Below the pieces are notes generated by a model, which saw only the letters and a program-made list of their open reading frames with translations, was not told where the DNA came from and searched no databases. A DNA stretch of 64,000 bases from Rhodocollybia butyracea (lineage: Eukaryota; Basidiomycota; Agaricomycetes; Agaricales; Omphalotaceae), in NCBI GenBank assembly GCA_015501585.1, contig JADNRY010000160.1, positions 1-64,000 of the forward strand. Reading direction: 5' to 3'. Position 1 is the first letter of the stretch, and every line of letters starts with the position of its first letter. Positions 1 to 12,873 of this stretch are shown piece by piece. Position numbers and translations under genes: made by a program.

Positions 1-1423
1 CCGGATACTCCAAAACCAGTTGGAGAACAAAACACAATCACATCTGGAGAAAAACACCAACACGCCCTGTTCATCCCCTGGGCCCGATGATTTCATACGG
101 TAAACACTCGAGAGGTTTGTATCGGCGTTGTTCAAATGTTCAATTCCAAGCTCAACATTCATCATCGAGCAACTTTGAGCGAACACTCGACTCAACCTCA
201 TGATTGCATTGACAATTCTTGCAATGCCCACCCTGTTCTCCCCCACACACTGGCTAATACGCAGATGACCCCACTACCTCCATGTCTTCCATCATCAGAA
301 GTAGATGTATACACTCCTCGTCCGAGTAGATATTGATGAACTTTTACAGTGGGAGATATGTGGCGTGGTTGTAACGGAAATTTGTCTCACTCCTGCTTCG
401 GGGCGTTTTAGATTAACTTCTTCGGCTTCAAGCTCCAAGGGCTAGAACGGGTTTAGGGCGCCGGTTTCTCTCCCATTTCCCCGTCTCTTCGCCCGAGTCG
501 TGGTCCATACATTCAACGCTGTTACGATTTTTCCTACTTCGTAACCACTATCATCCCTCAACTCTGCGTAGTGATATATTTGTGAGCCGGTCCACGGCGC
601 ACCCTCACACCAGGTGTATACTGTAACAAGAATATCACCCCAATCGATTTTGGCGTTAGGTTATCTCCTCTTCGCGATAAGTATCTTGTTGACGGTGCTC
701 TTGTCTTAAAAAACCATCATTCAGCCAGCCCATTAAACCGTTCATGAACTAAACGAGCGATTATACGGATTGGGGCCAGGAATCTCTCTGTGGAACATCG
801 AGTCTCGATGCTCCTACTGCTTAGATCTGCAAATGACGGTGATTAGATTCACCCCGTTTCCATCGTGGACTCCAATTCAATGGGTGTTCTCAGAGGTAAT
901 CATGAGGTATAGTGCAATCAGGATTTAGACATATTGGATCAGCTTCGATGTCCTTGTAAACTCGTAAGTATTTTGTATATTGCTAGATGTACTGTTGTTC
1001 TGTCCCAGTGTTGTGTGACTTCATATGCTTGCATACGCATCCAGTCCGGCACATACATTTTGCCGTGCAGCTGGTGCTTGTCGAACGCGGTGAGTAAACG
1101 ACGTCTTTACTGACAAAATCTGTCATTAAATGTGGACGAATTATTCATGAAACTAGTATAGAGAGAAGGAACAAAACCTGGCGACCTCTTTCCATTGAAA
1201 ATTGCTCCATACATGAGACAAGAAGTGAATACAAAAGAAGTGTCACAAGGCAGATATCGTTCCAGCCAAGCTTGAAGTAGTGGCCAAAAATGGTCCACAA
1301 TGAGCGCACAATTACCTTTATGGAAAAATTTTCTGGGGTATCGGTTTCAGACCGGACTGTCAAGAGCTTTACTTAAAATCCATCCCTCCGGCCCCTCCCC
1401 ACTCTTTATCCCAAGTTGATCTC
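1..1423. other. No gene recognised
   Basis: Only short open frames occur on either strand and none shows a recognisable motif or a credible exon chain. A CT-rich stretch just before 1424 (about 1381-1423) is a plausible promoter for the hypothetical gene that follows. Confidence 0.5.
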
Positions 1424-2678
1424 ATGTCTTCTTCAATTACTGAGCCACTCTCGTACGTTCCTCGTTGGTGTCGCGGCACATTTACTTAACTTGAATGTTT
1501 CACTGGCAGCGACAGCGCAGAGACCGAGGAGACCAATTTGCACTACGTTTCCAGCCTTATAAAAGCTTTCAAGGATGGCACAGCGCTAGATGCCTCCTAC
1601 AACTCGATTTTTGAAAGCTGTCTTGAAAAATGCAAAGTCGCGCGATGCCCTCATGAAAGCTATCATGGACAACACGAAATTGCATGAATTTGGTCTACAA
1701 GTCGGAGCGTTTCTCATTTGTATATCTATGTAGGTCCCAATCCATGGTCGCCGACTTTCCCAACGCAATTGCGATTACCCGGTATGTACTGTCGCTCTGG
1801 GAAGACCTTTAACATCAACTTATTATTATCCCCCAATAGTACTGAATTCAATGCCTCTGCGCACATACCGCGGTACGCTGTTCCAAAGGCTGTCACACCC
1901 GTTCTCATTTCCTGTACCAGTGCCGTCGAGAAGCAACTCGATCCACCACTTGGTACCAAGGGTTTCTCAAAGTAAATCTTTCCTTGTGTTTGCATCGCCG
2001 AACGCTCAACAATCGACAGTCAAATTTACAAGGTTGACGGCACGAATTGGACTTTGGATGTTTATGCTTACCGTCACGCAAACTCAAACAATGTTACTTT
2101 GATAGTATTGCATTCGGGTTTCAGCGAAGCAATCATGACTTCGTTCGTCTTGTGGACTACCCCAGAATCGGCATCCCAGTTCCAGTATCCAGTGACATAT
2201 GATTCCCAACTAGATGATGACAGATACTCTTGTATGTTCACATTCACGTTACAGTAAAACACACGTTCACCTGGTCCTCAGACACCATTGACTCCACGTA
2301 CAGTATCAATATGATAGGACCTGATGGGAAGAATCCTATTGTCTTCAAGGCGATATATAGAGAAACCTTTATTTCGCAGTTCATGGCTGGCGGTATTGGC
2401 CAAGGGAATGGCCCCACTTACTTGTCATTTGCCCAAGTAAGTTTAACGTGACCTAGGTTGTCATTATTTTTGCTGTCGCGCTAATAGCTGTGAAGCTGTC
2501 TGGCCAAACTTATGGGATGTCTGTGTTCAATGCTTCATTTGAAGTTGGCACTTCGATCTTCATTGGTGACCTATTTCCTGCTCAGGTATATTTGTAGTTT
2601 AATCGTCATTTTGTAGAACTCCTCCAGGACTGCATCGGTTCGGGCACATATACAGGCAGGGTAGAAGTCATGGTGTGA
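1424..2678 (+). CDS. Hypothetical protein, multi-exon, possible frameshift
   Basis: I do not recognise the family. The model starts at ATG 1424 (MSSSITEPLS) and splices at GTACG near 1454. The best exons are about 2013-2231 (DGTNWTLDVYAYRHANS), about 2254-2433 (HTFTWSSDTIDSTYS) and the final exons ending GRVEVMV-stop at 2678. These carry aromatic and Asn/Thr/Ser-rich beta-strand-like sequence with no predicted membrane segment. Donor/acceptor pairs join in frame from about 1740 onward. Between about 1580 and 1700 the first exon (LIKAFKDGTALDAS) and the following coding-like stretch (SRDALMKAIMDNTKLHEFG) are in different frames with no intron between them, so there is a frameshift or a mis-modelled exon. 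A soluble beta-rich protein is a guess. Confidence 0.5.
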
Positions 2679-3480
2679 GTTGTGAAGGATGTAACTACGT
2701 GTTCTGAAACTTCTGATTTTGTGCCACATTGTATTTTCTTTGACTTTGAGTTGTAAATTCAGTAATTCTCATGATAAGTGTACTACGCCTATTCAGAGGG
2801 TGTATTGTTGCGTTTCCGATACCAAAGTGAACTGCAATTTTAAAGTAACGCTCGCCTGTACAAGCAGTACTAGTAAAAGTTTAGAACAAGCCACTGGCAG
2901 CATTGAATCTTTCTCCGGATTTGATATTATTCGTTGACAGTTGTATGAAGGAAGGCTGCAAAGATTAAAAACTGACCTTGAGGAGAGAGTTGGACTTAAT
3001 TGGAGCCACTGCCCTCAGTGAAACTTAGGCATAACTGCGATGCAACGTGTTGGTTGCCGTTCGCATCTATTTTATACCTGACAGGGTTTTCTATGCGCCA
3101 TGCATAGCTGGCTTACATATAGTGTACGCACCTGGAAATTGGCAGAGAGGTGTATCAAGAGTTTGTCTTGGAGTTTGTACTGAGCGGTGACGACGGTAGG
3201 AGTATCCGGAAAAGTCCCAGTTATGACAATTCCTGCGTGACAGGGATTTTGGAGAAAGTCGGGAACTTAATGTCCCCAGCAAGCCGATCCCAAGAACAAC
3301 ATGAGTATATATACGGGTGCAGGAGAAGGCGGAAGCGATCAATGCGTACTTTCACGTACTTTACTAGCCAAGGCATTGATCTTCTTGGAGCATTCGTGTC
3401 TTGGAATGCAGCTATGGCCTCGACGTTGCGGCTCCATCTCACCATGGAATCGCTTATCTTCTTGGACAAGTAGAATAATA

Positions 3481-3789
3481 TCATTCGCACTGCGATCGAT
3501 AATCCAGACGTTCCCGTTTCACATACTTGTTCTTTCCGCAAGTGAGAAATCGCAGCTTTTTGCGATTTCGCATGGCGCTCGGAGGACGGCGAAGGTATCC
3601 AAGGGATTCAAAAAGCACCATGGCAAAAACATCGACTGCGGACTCTTCGGGTTCAGTGGGAAGCATCGCGAGATCGAGCTGAGTGAGGAGCCTGTAAGAC
3701 GCCTCATCGACTGTGTCACTGGTGAATTGGGCAATGAGGATCTCGGGATAGAAGGACCAGGTAGGGGTGTGGCGTCGAAGAATGTTCAA
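3481..3789 (-). pseudogene. Possible decayed protein-kinase fragment
   Basis: A minus-strand open stretch reads FYPEILIAQ and, further on, ESAVDVFAMVLFESLG. These resemble the APE (activation segment end) and the SDVxAFxMVxxE (subdomain IX) motifs of fungal protein kinases. No catalytic loop, glycine loop or neighbouring exon was found, so at most this is a relic. It lies just downstream of the NmrA-like relic on the same strand. The longer plus-strand frame over the same bases (3301-3873) shows no motif. Similarity is judged by eye and may be chance. Confidence 0.2.
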
Positions 3790-3889
3790 GCAAACTTGGA
3801 TGTTGTAAGCTTCCAGCCTATTAAAAGTCCATTCATTTCCGTACTGAGCGAAGCAACTGGCTCATGGCGGTGATTGGAATGAGAGTTGT

Positions 3890-4090
3890 GGTGTTTCGGC
3901 CCGTTGGCCAGTAGTGTAGTCAACTGGGTCCAAGGGCACAGACGCTAAACCATCTGCATCAACAACAAGTATTCTGCACTTTGAATCGCCGGAACGTGTA
4001 AACATCACAAATTTTGGATGGTTGGGGAGCTTAAGGAAAGCACGCGGCAGAATATGGATACCACCCACGATGATAGCACGATGATAGCCA
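3890..4090 (-). pseudogene. Decayed NmrA-like reductase fragment
   Basis: The minus-strand frame gives HILPRAFLKLPNHPKF, then TRSGDSK and GLASVPLDPVDYT. These line up with HILRAFLALPNRPKV, TRSNSKGK and DLASVPVVPVDYT near the N-terminus of the NmrA-like gene at 50598-51665. Only the first quarter of that protein is represented. The GxxGxxG dinucleotide loop is partly lost (IIVGGIHIL replaces IIGVGTIGTHIL) and the sequence after DYTT jumps to a GQ-containing stretch, which suggests an internal deletion. No start codon context or downstream exons survive. It is a dispersed, truncated duplicate, not a gene. Confidence 0.65.
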
Positions 4091-4710
4091 CTATGGCTGA
4101 GACTGCACACGTTGAGCGGGTGTGAGCGGTGTCTGGATTTGAAAGCACTACTCCACACAGAGTCGAGGTCGTATATATGGCATCGGATGTGCTAGCACCA
4201 CTGACATCAGCATACGCAGTATGCAACGAGACTTTAGGATAAGTATAGTTTCGTATGATGTAAATGACCATATGAAAGGTCACTCAACCATTCACTCCGT
4301 AGAATAATTCACCGGCTCTTCGAAGCGGATGTTTCAGATACTGTTCTCCTAGCCTAGTTTGACTTTTAGTACTGTACGAGTGTACTGGCCCCATCGAGGT
4401 TACCGTTCGCTGCCAAGTATTTGCCGTTGATTTGCCGTTCTCTTCGTTGCTTCGGTACCTAGTACTTAGTAATAGAGTATAGACTTACTAAGTGGATTAA
4501 ACAGAAGCTGACTGTGCTTGGGCAGTAGCAGTGCCAGCAATTAATGAATATCTGATTAGCCTGTGCAAGTTGCGTTGCTTGGCGGCGGTGCAATACAAAA
4601 AATTCTATCAGATAATGATAAGATAAGATAATCCCACGTTGCAAATTACCTATATTCACGCTCCACGCTCGGATTCGTCTTGTCTCCTCCCACTTTTTAC
4701 GAATATCACC

Positions 4711-6550
4711 ATGAAAAGCACCCACCGACTGGCCATTGTCCTCGCTATCAGTGCCTCTTTTTTTATTGCCGAAATATCAGGCAAGTCATCCCCAAAGCGT
4801 AATTCCAGTTCTAGGCTCAACCAATCAATCGTTCTGTTCAGTGGGCTTCAAGACAAAGAGTATCGCGTTGATTGCAGATGCAGTGCGTTTTTCTCCGTGA
4901 ATTAGCGTGTCCGGTCTCTGAATCTTAATAGTTTCACTACCTGAACGTATGTGTCGAATTCCAGACCGCCTTTGTGATACTAAAACCAAGTGGACAACAC
5001 AGGACGTGGTTGCATAGTCCGTGTCGTGTTTTTTCTTTGCTATCCACTCGAAAATAACTGCTACTCCAGCGCAATAGCTTTCATAGCGGCTTATGTGCGT
5101 GTACCAAATCCTTCCTCCAAAATTCGTATATTGACGACTCTTATATAGGTACAAGATCGAGGACACAAGGTCCGTATCTCAGGACACCTCCAGAACACTA
5201 TCCGACTTCCCACTCTAGCGAAAAGGCTTCACGTATGCTTTCCATCGAGCTGAACTTGTCGGTGCGTTCTTCCCAGCTTTCAAACAAAAATAGGCTAGAC
5301 TAACATGTGGCGCAGGTGCCTTTTTCAACGGGGTCTTTCTACTTGCGCTGGCCCTTTCGATATTCCTACAATCATTGGAACGATTCATTCAAATACAAGA
5401 AGTCCAAGATCCCCAAGATGTACTCATTGTCGGCTGCGTTGGTCTTGCGCTCAACATCCTCAGCGTTCTGTTTGTACACGGCAAGTTTGGCGATACCATA
5501 CCGCTCTCGTCAAATTTACACAAGTTCATTGATGTTGTAGATCATGGTTCTCATGGCCACGCGCATGACGCCTTAGATGGACCCGACGCAATCGAGATGT
5601 CTGATGAAATCAAGCTAGCCGTGAGTTATCTATGTCATGTTGCTTATCTTTACTGAAACGCCAGGAATAGCACGCCGGACACCATCATGTTCGGGCATCA
5701 CCTTCAACCGAGCATTCGCAGAATCTTGGGTTGCTTGCAGTTCTCATTCATCTTTGCGGCGACGCTGTAAACAGTCAGTTACAACTCATTCCTTCACCCT
5801 TCTTTCAATTCGTTAATTCGAGTACTAGACATCGGCGTCATCATTGCCGCCATCCTGATATGGAAGCTTGATTCACCGAACAGGTTTTATGCTGACCCCG
5901 CAGCATCTATGCTCATCAGCTTCATTATCTTTGGAACGGCTATCCCTCTCAGTGAGCGACAGGGATTCCAAGTCTGCCGCGCGATTTATCCTTTTCGATT
6001 TTTCTAGCCACGCGAACTGGACGAATCCTTTTGGAAGCTGCTCCGATCAACCTGGACTTGCAAAAGCTTACAGATGATCTGAACGGGGTACGTGAAATTG
6101 CTGAATATCGGTTTTCTTCCTTCGTTGACGAGAGATTTGGAATAGCATTTAAACGTCATATCTATCCACGACTTACACGTTTGGCATTTATCTCAAAGGT
6201 AGGCTTTCAACCGTCCTCGAAACTAGTGTGACCTACTGAGATCGCCTTTTTGCAGCGTGATACTTGCTTCCGTTCACGTTTGCGTACCGTCCGGGATGAG
6301 TCTTCTAGAATGGGAAGAGACTGAAAGAAGTTTACACCATTGCTTCGCTGAGTATGGTGTAGCTCATGTTACTATCTCTCCGGAGTCGCAGCATACAGCC
6401 TCACAAACGCCAGATACACAGACAATAGAGGGTGGAACTGGCGATGAGCTGCTGGGGAAGTGTAAAGTTTTTTCTAAAGATAGTTCTGGCTGTATTTTCG
6501 ATGACAAGCCTGTAATGCGGAAGAGAAGCACTCAGCACAGTCATGCTTGA
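4711..6550 (+). CDS. CDF-family zinc transporter (Zrc1/Cot1-like)
   Basis: A cation diffusion facilitator, expected to move zinc from cytosol into the vacuole or another compartment by proton exchange. The exons splice cleanly from ATG 4711 to stop 6550. Helix 2 carries the zinc-site pattern DAFHYLND (H-x3-D) and helix 5 has HLCGDAVNN (H-x3-D). The loop between helices 4 and 5 is His-rich (HGSHGHAHD, then HAGHHH). The cytosolic C-terminal domain has IHDLHVWHLSQ and ends with a Ser/Thr/Lys-rich tail. The first intron (4781-4841) uses a GC donor (GCAAGT), without which helix 2 is not in frame. About eight introns were placed, each joining known CDF motifs. A relic of the last exon lies at 18519-18700. 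Confidence 0.93.
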
Positions 6551-8826
6551 GGCTGATGCTTTTGGCGCAAAGGTAGCTGCATTTTTCTTGGGGTGTATCG
6601 CGGGGCGTACATCGTTTACTTTATATTTACTACTAATTATTCAAACTGTACTGCGCTACATGCCGGCTATTCTACTGTTCTAGGATTGGTTCGGTAAAAG
6701 TATCTTGTTTTGTATCTATCCCTACTTGAACACTTAATCTAGTGGTTCTCGCAAAACAGTTAGAATGAAACCAGTTAGCTTCAAGATGAAGCTTCATCGA
6801 TCATCTCTCTGCCGATAATTTTGGATTGAAGGTTGTTCAGCGCACCGTAGCTGCCTTCGACTACCCGTCCGCCACACCGTCACTCCAAGGCCTTACCTGA
6901 AGCAATACATCTTGCACTATGACCACGTCGTCCCCACCGCCAAGTCGTTCACGAGGTCATTGACTATCGGAAGATGTTTATAGCAATCAGGGTGGTGTAC
7001 CGAGACTCATCAGATGACGAAGAGTGTCGCCGTACTACTTAATATTGGTCTGTAGTCTACCTTCCCTCGGCGGGTCGAGTCCCTGATCCCGCTGTACAGC
7101 AGAGCCTCGTGTAATAATAATAACTACTCCAAAACAAAACATCTGACTGTGAGAATACTAGGAGCTCTTTAGTATCTCAGGATGTCCCCTGGTACGTATA
7201 CTCAGGTGGCCAGTTTATGCTGTTGGTCACCATTACTCTTTGTACCTGGCTTGCTGGGGTTTCTAATTTATTTACTGGCTCGGTGGCTCTTACAACTCGT
7301 AAGAACTTTGGAACCCGCGGTTCTCACCATCAAGGGGTTTCGAAGTTGATTTACGATGTAATATCCAACTCAGCCGTATATCCGGCTATGACTGGTAATA
7401 AGTAAGCACAATTGTTCAATTATTCTCAGAGCTTTGAGTGCCTAAGCTGTGCAAACGTTTTTAAAAAGTTGGGTTTGGGTCACACTCCTTTTTCCTTGCT
7501 TTTTTCTTACTTGGCATTCGTTTGACTTGAGCTTGAACGTCTCTTATTGCCTAGTTTCTTGAAGAGTGTATACTCCGCATTTGACCTCCAAGATGAGCCA
7601 CTGAGCCTCCAAACTGTAAACACTGGGTTTGGATTCAGTAGTTGGCGCTTGAGTTGGCATCAAGGTTGGCATCATGGGGTATGATTTATAGTTGTGCCAG
7701 TTGACATATCCCAGATTCCCAATATAACTCATAAACAGACTAAGTTCTAACAGTTTAAAATATCAGTGCTTTCCTCCTGTGCCGCAAATTTTAGTCTTAT
7801 AGCTTAAGAAGTAAAGCTTACGACTGAAAGAAAGACAGTACAATCACTGAGTGACTGATGTGACCGTCAAGTGAGGTAAAGTGAGGTCAGTGATGCGACG
7901 TTGGGTAATAGCGCTCAGCCGCCCAGCCGGCGGGGAGCTGTATTTCCAACGATATCCGATCGTGCCCATTGGGCCGACCACTGCCCCCGCCTTTGCAATA
8001 TTGCAGATCGCAGAAACAGGTTGCCTCGTCGCATCGATGTAGGCGTACATTAAACACGTTGACGTATAGTAGTATGTATCAAGTAAATAAAGAAAACGAA
8101 ACGAAATATAAGATGTGAGAGATATGGGTACAAGCGTGTACTCACTGGACTAGATTATCACCGAAGAGACTGACAAGGTTGGCAGTCCTTTCAACTGCAG
8201 TAAGTGTGCTGGGGGTTGAGACATATTGAACTATTGGAGCCATTTTCCTTGAGGGATGGATAATATGAGGCTGAGTGTAAATAGTAGAGAAAAGAGCCCA
8301 GGAATTGAGGAGATACTGTCAGTCGCGAGTTATGTATGTACAGCTTAAGTGAACTCATGGCCAGTGCGAGGCCAGGATATCTTCTCATGGCTGTGTGGTC
8401 ATTCGGCAGTGTGACAGTTATCCCCATGAATGAATTAAATGGGCAGGAGTATATGCCCGATGGTAAATCGTCGTTTTTTCCTTCAACGCAGGGTCTCTTC
8501 ACCGTTTTCCACCCGCCAAAAAAATTCTGCAAGTTGTCCTGACCCGGAAAAGAGACCGTGCAGTCATACTTGGACGACGCTGCTTGGAGAGGAACAACGC
8601 CGCTTCCCCCAAGCAGCATTACACAATTGAGGACGCCGTGTGTCTACTAATAAGCGATGAAGGCAACCACTATCCTGTTTCCACCAGCTTAAACTTTTAT
8701 TTGAGCAACGAAAGAAAATTTTCACAGATACTCAACAGATACTTTATACAATGGACAAAACTACTAAGAATTTACATTATCTTCATCAAGGTCAGTGCTT
8801 GTGATATCCACAGTTGCACTGGACCG
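6551..8826. other. Intergenic; repeat relic, no convincing gene
   Basis: No multi-exon model could be built. A short dispersed repeat lies at 7432-7470. A 142-codon minus-strand frame at 8191-8619 is open but has no recognisable motif or intron support and is not called. The interval 6780-7100 is GC-richer than its surroundings but does not translate into anything recognisable. Confidence 0.4.
7432..7470. repeat. Dispersed short repeat, copy A
   Basis: CTTTGAGTGCCTAAGCTG followed by GCAAACGTTTTTAAAAAGTTG matches, with a few substitutions, the sequence at 29683-29721. Both copies are also preceded at differing distance by GTAATATCCAACTCA. Probably remnants of one interspersed element. Confidence 0.5.
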
Positions 8827-10779
8827 TTACTTGCAGACTTTCGTAACCTTCACAATTTCAACGTCATCAGGGCTTCTTGGATGTACACTGTAAGGCTCGG
8901 TTATTTCGATGTCGGAATCATCAGGTTCGGAACCGCTTGGTGCGGGGACCAGTATTGTACTTGATGTACTCGCTAGATGTACACATCGGTACTGTATGTG
9001 CAAACAGAGTGAAAGAAGAACACATACCACTGGGGATATTATGAGCTGCCCTCGTTGGTTGCCTGTGCTTGATTGGGGCTTGAGCTAATAATGATATTAC
9101 TGAGAAAAAAGACAGATAGCAAAGCTTACAAGCACCAAGGAATCTCAAAAAGTTGGGGACAGAATTATGCTGACCTGTCGCCGCGGCAATGATGGCAAAC
9201 GGTACATAAACCTTGAGTGTTTCGGAACGGGGAATTTCAAGCAATGTTAACTCGGTGAAGTCGGTAACGTCAAACGTAACCTGAACAAGATCACCCGCTT
9301 GCTTCATGGTAAGGTTCGGGGGATTACAACCCTGAAGTGTGGTGGTGTTTGTGTAGGGGAAAGGTCGACCTTGCTTGTCTATGAGGAATGCTTTTCTAGA
9401 ATCTGGTGCAAGAAGGCGCCCATCCGCTTTGCTGTAGAATAGTAGTGGCTGTAAAGCAAAGTTAGAACATATTAAATCAATGAAGGAATTGCATACCGAA
9501 CAAAGTATCCTGATGATTACTCCGCGCCATAATTTCTCATGGCACCTGGTCAGAGTCACTTCGGGTGACCAGCCAATATGTGTGGTACAAAATGCCGCAA
9601 TTCCTGGCAAGTAATGTATTCGAGGAGTAATTTCAAAGGTCCTTGCTGAGTCACTGCCGGACCAAGAGGTCGGAGGGCTTAGGAACCAATTCAAGGCATT
9701 ATCCGAAGGCAAGTCAGATGTTAGCAGTTTCTGTGCACAAGCTGGTTCTCGAACCCGAAGGCGGCCATGTGTATTGTGTTTCACCTCATCACTGAGTTTG
9801 ATCTTTAGGTTTGTGAGATAGCGATGCCGCTGAAGACTGTTCAGTGGCCTGCAGTCAGCAATCAGTGAGTTACCAAGCCCGCTTTGTGCAAGTGCAAGTG
9901 CGAGTGTGGTGATGGGCCCGATTCCATCAACTCCTCCCTTGTCCACGTCATTACCAGCCAAAAGTGAATATAGAATCAGTCCACCTTGGGTAAGCTTGAG
10001 CTCCTCTTCGATAACATCGGCGTAATATACATCGACAGTGAGTTTCAAGTCTGTGCATTCCTTACTGTCCATCTTATTAGAATTTCACTGCATTGAAAAG
10101 GTTCAACTCACGAGACAACTTTCAGAATGCACTGTGCACCCAGAGGAAATACATCTCCATCCCTGGTAAGGATAGCATCAACAATCCCCTTTTGGTTCAT
10201 AACGGCCAATTCTGCCTCGGCATCACCCCTAGCCTGGAAAGGGAATCGGTTGTTCATATATCAAGACAAGAATATGTAGGAATACATACATCAACTACAT
10301 CAAAGCCAAATGCTTTCACAGCAGCCTTCGACTTTTTATATAGGAGCGGCTGGGCAGTAATGACCCTGGTTCCTCTTTTATGAGATGGGCGCTCATCCCC
10401 ATCATATACAAAGGTACAGTGAACTGGTGCATAAGACAGCTGACAGAGGATCGTAAATAGCTGGGTGAGCGAGGAATCAACGGTAGTATGATGCTGATAG
10501 CGACTATAAGTGATACTACCAGCACTGTATCCATCTAACAGAACACTACATGCCAGTTAGTATCTGGACAGTATAGGCTTTTAATAGGTCTTACCTGGCA
10601 TCGACACCCAATTGAAACACCCTTGTGCTGAGGTACTTCGGAAGAAATCCATATTTGAGGCAGTATTCTGCAAAATCGACGCGCTGGGAAATGGGATCAA
10701 GAATCTATGCAGTGGCTGAATTATATACTAGACAGGAAAAGGGAATGTTACTAACCGGCCACAGACCTGTGATGCCCAT
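8827..10779 (-). CDS. XPG/GEN1-like structure-specific nuclease (PIN-like fold)
   Basis: A Rad2/XPG-family nuclease of about 500 residues, in the class that cuts branched DNA (FEN1, GEN1/Yen1). The start is MGITGLWP at 10779, the canonical N-terminus. After a short first exon come LGVDAS and FVYDGDERPSHKR (N-region acidic residues), then DAEAELA and TRDGDVF (I-region metal ligands), then LAGNDVDKGGVDGIGP (the helix-two-turn-helix with its conserved Asp). All the acidic metal-binding positions expected for activity are present. The tail is acidic (SEPDDSDIEITEP) and ends EIVKVTKVCK. Exons join in phase throughout. It could resolve Holliday junctions, but agaricomycetes carry expanded families of such genes and the role of this one is unknown. 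It lies about 2 kb from the tyrosine recombinase gene. Confidence 0.88.
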
Positions 10780-11640
10780 CGTACAAAAAGAGCAAAAGTT
10801 AACCCCTATTCAAAGCAACGAGACGCTGACAAAAATCCAGTGATCCGCCTAAGTAATAATAAGTATTATAATTGCCACGTCGCAGGATTGAACAGTCAGC
10901 TTCAAGCTAGCAATAGCCAGGGCCAGCGTTAATCACAGCTGGGGAGCACTACCGGTAGCCTAAGAGGTTATATATTACTGCCATAGTAATAGCCTTATGA
11001 ACTACATTTGGGTAGCCTGTAACTTGAATGATAACTTATAAGTAAAATAAAGAGTCATTAAACCAGAGCAAAATAGGAAGTATCTAGCTTCAGGTTCTCT
11101 TAGCTTTTTTACTGGGCCTGTAGTAATTGCCTTGGTGCTGAGTCTCTGTACTGACGAAGTGGGTGGGCGTCTGATTAAGCGCCCAGCACATTTCTTTTTA
11201 CTGTCGTCGTCACTGATATGCTGGAAGGCTCACTAGGTGGATCGATACAAGTGAGAGCATTTTGACAAGGGTTGGGAGGTGCAGGGAATTCTGGAGCAAG
11301 GGTATTTAGAAGGAAACAAAAGTGGGCAGTGCGAAGACTGCCACAGGCACAAGTAGGGTGAATGCCTACATGAACAATGGACTATTTGAGTACGCTCCAT
11401 TGAACAACCTTTACAGGGACATGCTAATCACCTTGACAGTATTGCTCTTGTGAATGCCTGTGCTGGATGGTATCCCTCCATCCCGTGTTTCTCTTCCAGA
11501 TAAGTTTAGTCAGATGTTCAAAGCAGTCATGTTCGGTATTTATTGTACATGTTTATTTTTTGAAATTATAGATGCTTGCTAACATTGATTTATTCAAGCT
11601 GCTGGCTTTTGCACTACCGATAAACACCAGGGCCTGAAGG
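10780..11640. other. Intergenic, no gene seen
   Basis: No open frame or exon chain with recognisable content. The sequence next to 10779 is the likely promoter of the nuclease gene, read on the minus strand. Confidence 0.5.
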
Positions 11641-11642
11641 GC

Positions 11643-12770
11643 ATGAATAGCAACTCTCAGATCGCCCATCTCCTCTCCTTGTACCTAATTTACAAGCAGC
11701 ATATACTGTATATCCGAATTCGGACTATTCAGAGATGTTGTTTGTATACGGGACACAGAGTCTTCAACAAACTTACACAGCCAGGCAAGGCCCCCAGCAT
11801 GGTCGAGACAGAATTGGATCAAATCACCATAGCTACCGAGGCCAAATTCTGCGCTGGGATGGACACAATTATAATCAACGAATTTCTCGGCAATGCCTCC
11901 ATGGATATCATGCTGATACCTTCTTGGGCTCTACCACCGTCGGTGACAAAGAGTCCATCTCTGGTGCTTGCACCTCTTCCCCCACCACTGTTATGCCTTC
12001 GTCGGGCATTCTTAACATTGCTCATCCCTGCCCCCAAGTTCATTCAAGACAAGTACTATTCTAACTGTGCCCGGGCCAAGCTCTCTGGTCTCCTGCCAGG
12101 AGAAATAGGTCAGTGCGAATATGCTCTTGGTGATACGCTGGACTGACAGCGGGTAAATCGTCTTCATCCCACTACATCACCTGCCCTCCCAGTCAGAGAT
12201 CTCTATCCTGCTAAAGTGAGAGTGCAATTCCATCCACTCCTGCCGAGTTGGCAAAATTCTTGGTTAGCTCCATTCAAGCAATGTCTCTACTCAGCCAATT
12301 TCATGAGTTACGAGCAGTTTGGGTCATACATGAGCAGATGAAGGCATCAAAATGCTATTGGGCTTACTTCCGCTGAATCTTCGTCAGGCAATCGTACAAT
12401 ACAGGTGCTGTTTTTTATGACAAACTGCAGATGTGTTCACCGCAAATACCACTATCCTGGATATACCTTCGGAAAACTGGCCATACCTCAATCACTCTCC
12501 TACTGGTCCATTGGCAAATCTTATCAGCCCTATACACGATTCAGATTTTATTAACCCTCCTTTCACTCTATCCTCCAAGCTGGAGTGTATATGCAACGCT
12601 GCATCATTCCTATATTTTGCCGTTGAACGGCCGTTTGCTTTCAATAGCAATTACACCCACTTCCAGGCTTGTTCATCTTGAATCTGTCTGTTTTTGGCTG
12701 TGGTCCTCTATCGATTATGCTACTTTATTAGATTAGGTCGACGCAAACACGCTTTAGCAGCATTGCAGTT
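11643..12770 (+). other. Decayed coding-like stretch upstream of recombinase
   Basis: Several overlapping plus-strand frames give protein-like but interrupted sequence: for example KYYSNCARAKLSGLLPG near 12050 and PVRDLYPAKVRVQFHPLLPSW near 12190. Stops and frame changes separate them and no single splice model works. Direction matches the recombinase that starts at 12874. It may be a relic of an accessory gene of the same element, or chance. I recognise no family. Confidence 0.25.
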
Positions 12771-12873
12771 TAGAAATAGTCCCGCCAAATAGATTGGTTG
12801 TCTTTCAAAAATATCGGTGTGAAATCCCGGCTACTTAAAGCAAAACATTATTTGCCCCTTTCCGTGTCTAACT

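Noticed and set aside
3301..3873. 190-codon plus-strand open frame
   Set aside because: It runs opposite to weak kinase-like and NmrA-like relics and shows no motif of its own.
8191..8619. 142-codon minus-strand open frame with a weak N-terminal hydrophobic stretch
   Set aside because: No motif, no neighbouring exons, and typical genes here have many introns; could be chance.
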